Shown here in pieces: positions 5,649-10,733 of a stretch of DNA of 10,733 nt. The position numbers were made by a program, and so were the translations under genes. The notes beneath the pieces are model-generated. The model had not been told where the DNA came from and ran no database searches. It was given only the letters and a program-made list of their open reading frames with translations. Source of the stretch: Chloroflexota bacterium (GTDB lineage: Bacteria; Chloroflexota; Anaerolineae; UBA7937; JACPPX01). How positions within the stretch are numbered: the first letter of the stretch is position 1; each line of letters begins with the position of its first letter. The DNA is taken from assembly GCA_016190785.1 (NCBI GenBank), contig JACPPX010000021.1, positions 1 through 10,733 of the forward strand. Direction: 5' to 3'.

Positions 5649-7364
5649 ATGCTGCGACGGGGTATTCTTTGGGCCATTCCCATTTTGTTTTTAGGGGTGG
5701 CTTATGGGGCCTATGTTCTGGCCCGTTACGGTTGGAATCAGGTAGTGGAGTACATCAGTCCCTTCACCACCGAACTTCCCTCGGGAGAGACTCGAATTGG
5801 TTTGTCCGAGAGGGTGGTTATTGTCCTGGCCGATGGGGTGCGGCTGGATACCTCATGGAGGATGTCTCACCTCAACGAACTGCGCAAGCAGGGAGTGGAT
5901 CTTGTCTCGCGAGTTGGCCAGCCTTCCCTTTCCCTTCCGGGATGGACCGCCGTCGCGAGTGGCGCCTTTCCGGAGGTGAGCGGGGTGACCACTAACTGGT
6001 ACGAGGGATCTGTAGAGGTGGACAACATCTTCCGCCAAGCCCAGTTGGCGGGGGTAAAGAATGCGTTGGTGGGAACTCCAAGTTGGGAGCAGCTCTTTTC
6101 CCCTTGGATACATCGGGGGGTTTACTTGGAAAGCGATTTAGAGTGGCAGGATGTGGAAGGATCGCAGGCTCTGGACGCCCAAATACTGGAACAGGCTTTG
6201 CCGGTCCTCGCCGGAGATGCCCAGTTGGTCCTAATCTACTTCCCTGGGCCGGATGATAACGGCCATTGGTTTGGGGGAGAGAGCCCAGAGTACGAAGCAG
6301 CAGTGCAGAGGGTAGATGGTTATCTGGCAGCCATCGCTTCCTCCTTGAATCTAGAATCCACATCCCTGATTTTCACTACCGACCACGGGATGACCGCTCT
6401 TGGTGGCCACGGGGGCTGGGAGGAGGAAGTTCTCCTCACTCCTCTGGTAATGGTCGGGGCGGGGATAGGGCAAGGCGGGGAAGGGGTCGAAGTGAGCCAG
6501 GCGGATATTGCTCCAACGGTCTCGGCGCTACTCGGCCTGCCAATTCCCACCCACAGCCAAGGCCAACCTTTGCTTGATTACCTGGGGAGCGATGAGCGAA
6601 CACTGGCCCAACTCGGAATAGATTCTGCGGTGCGGCAGGCCGAATTTTGGCGCTACTACCTGGGGCAAATTGGTGACAATTCACCACTACCTGCCCCTGC
6701 GGAGATCGAGGGGGTTGAATCCGAAATGCTGGCTGCCGGGGAATTTGCCGATTCTCGACAAGTATCCCAAGAGTTCATCGCCAATATGAAGCAGGTCGTA
6801 GAGGAGGCCAGGGAAGCCAGGCTGCAAGGGGAGAGGTTGAGCCGTTTGCCCATCGCTTTGGCGATCGCCCTTCTCCCTCTTGCTTATCCCATCTTCTACC
6901 CACGGAAGAAAGAGCTGGTTTTGCCCATCCTGGTGGCTCTCCTTTACTTTGTGGTCCACTATGCTTTATTCTTCGGGCGGGGACTTTCATGGTCGTTGAG
7001 TGCTTTTCGTCACGAGACCCAGATCTTGGATTTCATCAACTCCCGGATCATCGAGGCAGCAATCCTCAGCCTTTTGGCCGGGATGGTAGTCGGGTTGCTC
7101 AAACGCCGGGCTACGCCGGGAGAGGCAGCCAGCGCCGCGGTAAACACTTCTTTCTTTATGGTTTATGGCTTGGTGTTGCAGGCGGTTCTCTTTTTCTACT
7201 TGTGGGGTCTGAATTTCACCTGGCGTTTGCCGGACCTAATGCAGGGGTTCAAATACTATTTAGATCTTTTCCAACTGGTTGGTGTGGCGGGCACAGCCGT
7301 CCTATTACCCTTACTCGCCCTGGGGAGCCGCTGGATGGCACGGCGGGTGAGGCCTACAAACTAG
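5649..7364 (+). CDS. Membrane alkaline-phosphatase-superfamily phosphodiesterase with C-terminal multi-TM domain
   Basis: This is a metal-dependent phosphodiesterase or phospho-transferase of the type I phosphodiesterase/nucleotide pyrophosphatase group, with its catalytic domain outside the membrane. An N-terminal anchor (about 5-24) is followed by the catalytic domain (about 52-310). Visible metal-site residues are D62 (VLADGVR), the likely nucleophile S95 (PSLSLPGW), D202 and H206 (PDDNGH), D245 and H246 (TTDHGM), and H254 (GGHGGW). After a charged helix (about 365-397) come five membrane segments near 399-417, 422-443, 467-485, 500-520 and 539-559. The layout of catalytic domain plus membrane bundle resembles lipid-head-group phosphotransferases such as GPI-ethanolamine phosphate transferases, but the true substrate is unknown. 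AAGGAGG and a good promoter fix the ATG. The next gene follows after 48 bp on the same strand. Confidence 0.88.
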   Translation: MLRRGILWAIPILFLGVAYGAYVLARYGWNQVVEYISPFTTELPSGETRIGLSERVVIVLADGVRLDTSWRMSHLNELRKQGVDLVSRVGQPSLSLPGWTAVASGAFPEVSGVTTNWYEGSVEVDNIFRQAQLAGVKNALVGTPSWEQLFSPWIHRGVYLESDLEWQDVEGSQALDAQILEQALPVLAGDAQLVLIYFPGPDDNGHWFGGESPEYEAAVQRVDGYLAAIASSLNLESTSLIFTTDHGMTALGGHGGWEEEVLLTPLVMVGAGIGQGGEGVEVSQADIAPTVSALLGLPIPTHSQGQPLLDYLGSDERTLAQLGIDSAVRQAEFWRYYLGQIGDNSPLPAPAEIEGVESEMLAAGEFADSRQVSQEFIANMKQVVEEAREARLQGERLSRLPIALAIALLPLAYPIFYPRKKELVLPILVALLYFVVHYALFFGRGLSWSLSAFRHETQILDFINSRIIEAAILSLLAGMVVGLLKRRATPGEAASAAVNTSFFMVYGLVLQAVLFFYLWGLNFTWRLPDLMQGFKYYLDLFQLVGVAGTAVLLPLLALGSRWMARRVRPTN

Positions 7365-7412
7365 CCCGGGGAACATTTGGGCGAGTAGGAGCGTCTTAAG
7401 GCCGGAGGCAAG

Positions 7413-7775
7413 ATGAGGAATAAAGTTTTAGGGATAGGTCTGGCTGGACTTTTGGCCTTGGGGGGCTTAGCCTATTTGCAGACCAGTTTTCAGGGGGCAA
7501 CCCCGCAGCCGACAGTGCAAGTTCCTGAAGAAGCAGAGAAAGTAGTGGCTCTGGCTATCGCTGATCTCGCCGTCCGGCTTGGTGTGCCGGAGGCGGAGAT
7601 CCTTGTAGTCTCGGTAGATGCAGTAGAGTGGCCAGATACCAGCCTGGGTCATCCTCAACCGGGATACGCCTATGCCCAAGTTATCACCCCTGGATTTCGC
7701 ATCATTTTAGAAGCCAAGGGCCAGATCTACGAGTACCACAGCGACTATGAGCGGGTGGTCTTCATTGCTGAATAG
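7413..7775 (+). CDS. Small exported or membrane-anchored conserved protein
   Basis: The 120 residues start with a basic end and a hydrophobic segment (about 5-22), a signal peptide or anchor with no lipobox Cys. A Thr/Pro-rich link and a helix (about 40-62, EEAEKVVALAIADLAVRLGV) follow. A C-terminal beta-rich part contains WPDTSLGHPQPGYAYAQVI and ends with a KGQIYEYHSDYERVV-like stretch. I know this core from short secreted proteins of Chloroflexota and cyanobacteria. There the motif usually reads SLGCPxPG; here His replaces that Cys, and the whole protein has no Cys. Its function is unknown. GGAGG (7404-7408) lies 4 nt before the ATG. It probably shares the phosphodiesterase transcript, since only 48 bp separate them and no promoter is evident between. 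A hairpin follows. Confidence 0.82.
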   Translation: MRNKVLGIGLAGLLALGGLAYLQTSFQGATPQPTVQVPEEAEKVVALAIADLAVRLGVPEAEILVVSVDAVEWPDTSLGHPQPGYAYAQVITPGFRIILEAKGQIYEYHSDYERVVFIAE

Positions 7776-7798
7776 GGTTCGATACTCGAGATAGAAGA

Positions 7799-7834
7799 GG
7801 CGAGGGCATTTCCATCCCTCGCCCTATCATTTTC
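7799..7834. terminator. Probable bidirectional terminator between convergent genes
   Basis: GGCGAGGG (7799-7806) pairs with CCCTCGCC (7816-7823), 8 bp around a 9-nt loop. On the plus strand it is followed by CTATCATTTT, on the minus strand by TCTTCTATC. Both tails are only moderately T-rich, but the position between the ends of two convergent genes (7775 and 7847) supports the call. Confidence 0.72.
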
Positions 7835-7846
7835 GCGGCAATAAGA

Positions 7847-8773
7847 TCAGGAAATCGCCTCTGCTTTTTGCGGCAATTGTCCTTGGCGGGCAGTGGTGAT
7901 GAGCATAACCGCGAGCACGATGATCGCCGCGGCGATAAGGGTGCGGAAGGTGAGGGGCTCTCCCGCCAGGAGCCAACCTAGGAAAAGGGCCACCACCGGA
8001 TTGACGAAGGCGTAGGTCGAAGCCCGGGCGGGAGTGGTTACCTGGAGGAGCCAGATATAGGCACTGAAAGCGATGATGGATCCAAAGAATACCAAGTAGG
8101 CGAGCGATGCCAGGGATAGCAACGAGACCCCGCTGATATTCAGCCGTGCTCCTTCTCCAGTTGCTAGGCCGGCTGCCCAGAGAAGTAATCCTCCCATCAG
8201 CATCTCCATCGCTGTGGCCAGGAGCGGGGATGGTGGGAGGAGGGCGCTGCGGGAATAGATGGAGCCAATGGACCAGGAGAGGGCCGCCAGGATAAGCACC
8301 ATCGCCCCCAGGCGATCCACGGAGCTTTGGCCGCTTATTTCACCGGGTCCAACCAGCAAGATCATACCTATTAATCCTGCGGCCAGCCCGATAAATACCT
8401 GCCCGCCTGGTCTGGTCCCCTTAGGGCGCAGCCAATCGAGGAACACCATCCATAAGGGGACAGTGGAGATCATAAGCGCGGTTAATCCGGAGGGCACTCG
8501 CTGTTCCGCCCAGGACACACCGCCGTTCCCCCCCAAAAGGAGTAGGCCGCTGATGATTAGTGCTGATTTCCAATGGGCTGGCTGTGGTGGGGCAGACCCT
8601 CTCCAGCGAGCCCAGGGATAGAGGAGCACTCCCGCAAGTATAAACCGGGTCCCGGCCATCAGAAATGGAGGAATAGTCTCGATGGCGAAGCGGATAGCGA
8701 GATAAGTGGAGCCCCAAATAAAGTAGATGGAGGCTAAAGCCGCAGCTATCTTCCACGGTTCAGCTCTAGTCAT
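7847..8773 (-). CDS. yedA: EamA/DMT-family exporter, YedA-like
   Basis: This is a ten-helix drug/metabolite transporter with two EamA repeats in the cytoplasmic membrane, probably an exporter of metabolites or toxic compounds. The 308 residues are close to the usual length. The sequence follows E. coli YedA closely in remembered landmarks: IYFIWGSTYLAIRFAIE near the N-terminus, PPFLMAGTRFILAG, LLLLGGNGGVSWAEQ, VPSGLTALMISTVPLW, the second-repeat start LAALSWSIGSIYSRS, FGSIIAFSAYIWLL, and YAFVNPVVALFLGWLLAGE near the end. It is the last gene of the minus-strand unit, its ATG 21 bp after the Nudix stop with no clear Shine-Dalgarno. The symbol means family membership; the substrate is not established even for YedA. 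Confidence 0.9.
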   Translation of the reverse strand: MTRAEPWKIAAALASIYFIWGSTYLAIRFAIETIPPFLMAGTRFILAGVLLYPWARWRGSAPPQPAHWKSALIISGLLLLGGNGGVSWAEQRVPSGLTALMISTVPLWMVFLDWLRPKGTRPGGQVFIGLAAGLIGMILLVGPGEISGQSSVDRLGAMVLILAALSWSIGSIYSRSALLPPSPLLATAMEMLMGGLLLWAAGLATGEGARLNISGVSLLSLASLAYLVFFGSIIAFSAYIWLLQVTTPARASTYAFVNPVVALFLGWLLAGEPLTFRTLIAAAIIVLAVMLITTARQGQLPQKAEAIS

Positions 8774-8794
8774 AGTTCGCGGTAATCCACATCC

Positions 8795-9238
8795 TCAGCC
8801 ATGCCGCAAGTAAGCATCCACCTGCTTCAGGGCCTCTTTGTTATCTTCCCAGAGAAGGAGTTGCAGGGCTTCGTCGAAGCGGCACCAGCGCCCCGCTTCA
8901 TGCTCCGCGGATAACACGGGCTGCACTTTGCTACCCAGAAAGGCTACAAAAACATGCTCGACGATCTCTTCCGTGCCGGCAGAGAATGCTTCTCGCCATT
9001 GATCCGAGACGGGAAAGGAATAAGAGTAATGGATCTCCTCCAGCCGGGAAGGCAGAAATCCAGTTTCTTCTTGTAGTTCTCGGCTTGCTGCCTCGGCCAG
9101 GGATTCTCTCGTTTCAACCGCGCCGGAAACCCCTTGCCAAAATCCATCGCGCCTCGGAGACCTCTTCAGGAGCAGGTATTCCCATTGGCCCTCGACCTGT
9201 CTTACCGGGTAGACCAAAATCGTTAGAGGTTGTCTCAT
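8795..9238 (-). CDS. Nudix hydrolase
   Basis: This is a cytoplasmic hydrolase of nucleoside diphosphates linked to another group. The 147 residues contain a complete Nudix box: G39, E45, R53-E54, E57-E58, G60, matching Gx5Ex7REUxEExGU with F61 as the hydrophobic position. Upstream are the usual strand (ILVYPVRQVEGQWEYLLLKRS) and the WQGVSGAVE lead-in. The short domain, with AGRWCRFDEALQLLLW near the end, resembles dihydroneopterin-triphosphate or dATP pyrophosphatases (NudB-like). The class is only suggested, as the box does not define the substrate. It is 21 bp after the 135-aa gene and 21 bp before the exporter gene, on one probable transcript. The ATG at 9238 has no good Shine-Dalgarno. 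Confidence 0.92.
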   Translation of the reverse strand: MRQPLTILVYPVRQVEGQWEYLLLKRSPRRDGFWQGVSGAVETRESLAEAASRELQEETGFLPSRLEEIHYSYSFPVSDQWREAFSAGTEEIVEHVFVAFLGSKVQPVLSAEHEAGRWCRFDEALQLLLWEDNKEALKQVDAYLRHG

Positions 9239-9259
9239 GGGCGAGCGGAGCGCGTTTCC

Positions 9260-9667
9260 TTATGTCCCGGCGGCTCTCTCGTCAATATCTTGGGCGTATT
9301 CGCTTTGTAGATACTCGGCGAACAAATCTTTGAGCCGCTTCTGGCGATATACGGTCATGGTGAAATCACTCTGGTAGAGAAACTCGATTGGCTTTTCGGC
9401 AAAGATGAGGGGATGAAGTTTTATTCGCCACCCTTTCAAAGGCCCCCGTTCTTTTAGAGCTTTTAGTTGCTCCGCACTCTCCACCCCGAAGAGGGCCACT
9501 CCTCCGGGAGTGCCCATAAAATGGTCGTGGAAAAGCACCAATCCCCGCCGCGGGTCAGAGATGAACTCGTTGAGGGCTAGGTTCGCCTTGCGGAAACTGG
9601 TCCCCTTGGGGGCGTATCCGATCAGAACATAGCAGCGCTTGTCTTTGGGGCGGAATTTGGTTGACAT
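9260..9667 (-). CDS. Unrecognised protein, probable dimeric alpha/beta-barrel fold
   Basis: I do not recognise this 135-residue protein as a named family. Its predicted order of elements is strand (RCYVLIGYA, 11-19), helix (26-36), strand (GLVLFHDHF, 42-50), strand (GGVALFGV, 55-62), helix (SAEQLKALKERGP, 64-76) and strand (GWRIKLHPLIFA, 79-90). This beta-alpha-beta-beta-alpha-beta order fits the ferredoxin-like, dimeric alpha/beta barrel group (YCII or ABM-type). The remaining 45 residues are charged, with a helix rich in Lys, Arg and aromatic residues (about 106-124). HDH at 47-49 could be a functional or metal-binding spot. AAGGAG (9675-9680), 7 nt before the ATG, fixes the start. It follows the propeller gene by 15 bp and precedes the Nudix gene by 21 bp. 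It has no signal peptide, so it is cytoplasmic. Confidence 0.82.
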   Translation of the reverse strand: MSTKFRPKDKRCYVLIGYAPKGTSFRKANLALNEFISDPRRGLVLFHDHFMGTPGGVALFGVESAEQLKALKERGPLKGWRIKLHPLIFAEKPIEFLYQSDFTMTVYRQKRLKDLFAEYLQSEYAQDIDERAAGT

Positions 9668-9674
9668 TTCTGGA

Positions 9675-9680
9675 CTCCTT
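9675..9680 (-). promoter_or_regulatory. Ribosome binding site of the 135-aa gene
   Basis: AAGGAG lies 7 nt before the ATG at 9667, inside the 15-bp gap after the propeller stop. It is the only good Shine-Dalgarno among the three downstream genes of this unit. The Nudix and exporter starts lack one and may depend on coupling. Confidence 0.7.
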
Positions 9681-9682
9681 GC

Positions 9683-10733
9683 TCAATCCAACGCCCACAC
9701 CCGGTAAATCTTTCCCGCGCTATAATCGGCGATGAGCAATTGCCCGGCCAAGGGCTGCCCCGCGGGCACAACTGCTAGGTCGAGGGGATTCCCTAGTCCG
9801 GTCATGAAATTGCTGACCATGGCCTGGGAACTGCTTCCCGAAGGCGGAAGTATTATGCGCACCACCTTGCGTCCGGTGGGGGGGTCGGTGAGGTAGGACC
9901 AAGAGCCCCACAGGGCTACGAATAGGTTGTTGCGGTACTCCGCGGGAAACTGACCTCCAGTGTAGAAAACCATCCCATCTGCCGAGGAATGAGGCTCCAT
10001 TTCTGCCACCGGCGTTATTTTGTCTGCACAGGAAGTTTTTGGCAGGAAGTTAGGGTTAGGCAGGTTCTGGCCATAGCAGTAGGGCCAGCCGTAGTCTCCA
10101 CCTTCTACGATGCGGTTAAGTTCCTCGGGGGGGAGGTCCGGCCCCAGGTCATCCACCCCGTTGTCCGTGGCATAGAGTTCCCCGGTGAGGGGATGAAAGG
10201 CCAGATCATAGACATTGCGTAGCCCCTTGGCATAGCCCCGCGCATTGCTGCCATCGGGATTCGCCACCAGTATCGTCCCCCGCCAGGGGTCGCCCTCCTC
10301 GCAGGCATTGCACGAAGAGCCGAGGGTGATGTACAGCCGCCCATCGGGCCCAAAAGCGATGCCGTTGTTGCGGTGCCAGCCATCGGCGGGAAGTTCTATA
10401 ATCCTCACTAGGCCATCGGCACGGTCATCACCATCCCGGTCGGGGAGAATGGCAATGACCCCACCGAAGGAAGCATAGAGTTCCCCGGTACTGGGGCGGA
10501 AGGCTATTCCCAGAGGTTGGCCGGCGAATTCGGCAAATAATTTTTGGGACTCGGCAAAGCCATCCCCATCAGCATCTTCCAAAATAACAATCTCTCCACC
10601 CACCTCGGCCACAAAAAGCCGGCCATCCGGTGCGAGGGCTATGGAAGTAGGCTTGTTCAGCCCTTCCGCGAAAACGGCCACCGCAAACCCAGGCACAATG
10701 GAGATCCCATCCGGCGGGGGAGGCGGAGTGGGA
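9683..10733 (-). CDS. PQQ-type glucose/sorbosone dehydrogenase-like beta-propeller, partial (5' end outside window)
   Basis: This is probably a secreted or surface six-blade propeller of the soluble glucose dehydrogenase/sorbosone dehydrogenase family, which oxidises sugars with PQQ. The visible 349 residues are open to the right edge. The GTG at 10694-10696 is only an internal Val codon, because twelve further codons (PTPPPPPDGISI) precede it in frame. That Pro-rich link suggests a signal peptide or lipobox just outside. Numbering from that Val: WHRNNG at 107-112 holds the candidate catalytic His108, GLRNVYDLAFHP at 158-169 the conserved Arg, YATDNG at 175-180, and GGDYGWPYCYG at 199-209. 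Two Ca-loop-like repeats, DADGDGF (41-47) and DRDGDD (86-91), lie in blade loops; Cys occur at 129, 132, 207 and 223. It is the first visible gene of the four-gene unit. Enzyme activity is inferred; some relatives are only sugar-binding propellers. Confidence 0.88.
   Translation of the reverse strand, partial: PTPPPPPDGISIVPGFAVAVFAEGLNKPTSIALAPDGRLFVAEVGGEIVILEDADGDGFAESQKLFAEFAGQPLGIAFRPSTGELYASFGGVIAILPDRDGDDRADGLVRIIELPADGWHRNNGIAFGPDGRLYITLGSSCNACEEGDPWRGTILVANPDGSNARGYAKGLRNVYDLAFHPLTGELYATDNGVDDLGPDLPPEELNRIVEGGDYGWPYCYGQNLPNPNFLPKTSCADKITPVAEMEPHSSADGMVFYTGGQFPAEYRNNLFVALWGSWSYLTDPPTGRKVVRIILPPSGSSSQAMVSNFMTGLGNPLDLAVVPAGQPLAGQLLIADYSAGKIYRVWALD

Noticed and set aside
7905..8773. Possible separate promoter before the exporter gene
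   Set aside because: The gap to the Nudix gene is 21 bp and no -35/-10 pair is visible there; co-transcription is simpler.
1..10733. CRISPR arrays, tRNA/rRNA genes, insertion sequences, attachment sites
   Set aside because: No spaced direct repeats, cloverleaf-like sequences, transposase frames or terminal inverted repeats were seen on either strand.

Overview
The window reads as ordinary chromosomal DNA from a GC-rich bacterium with sigma70-type promoters. Chloroflexota (Anaerolineae or Dehalococcoidia type) is my best guess. This rests on the rho to LysM/M23 gene order, the small secreted protein with a WPDTSLGxPQPG-like core, and the permease and propeller types. It is an inference and no marker gene here proves it. 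I see no insertion sequences, CRISPR array, tRNA, rRNA or prophage genes.

Left part (1-5539, all minus strand): the start of an unrecognised gene runs off the left edge and has its own promoter. Next comes an APC-family amino acid permease with a strong intrinsic terminator behind it. In front of it lie a clear promoter and an unusually long (about 210 nt), structured 5' leader. Upstream of that are a two-gene unit, rho (transcription termination factor) followed 17 bp later by a membrane-anchored LysM-LysM-M23 peptidase, with its own terminator and a near-consensus promoter. A GNAT acetyltransferase follows.

Middle (5540-7834): two back-to-back promoters with almost touching -35 boxes drive the acetyltransferase leftward and a two-gene unit rightward. 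The rightward unit encodes a membrane-bound alkaline-phosphatase-superfamily phosphodiesterase with five C-terminal membrane segments, then a small secreted or anchored protein. A hairpin at 7799-7823 separates it from the convergent genes to its right.

Right part (7847-10733, minus strand): a compact four-gene unit with gaps of 15-21 bp. In transcription order it holds a PQQ-glucose/sorbosone-dehydrogenase-type beta-propeller (start outside the window), a 135-aa protein of probable dimeric alpha/beta-barrel fold, a Nudix hydrolase and a YedA-like DMT exporter.

The least explained element is the permease leader (about 1991-2200): competing helices, a possible small pseudoknot, and a 10-nt perfect match to the anti-Shine-Dalgarno sequence far from the real start. 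Other points worth a look are the non-AUG, SD-less start of rho, C7-C8 tracts in rho (one inside the Walker A codons), and the fused phosphodiesterase/membrane protein.
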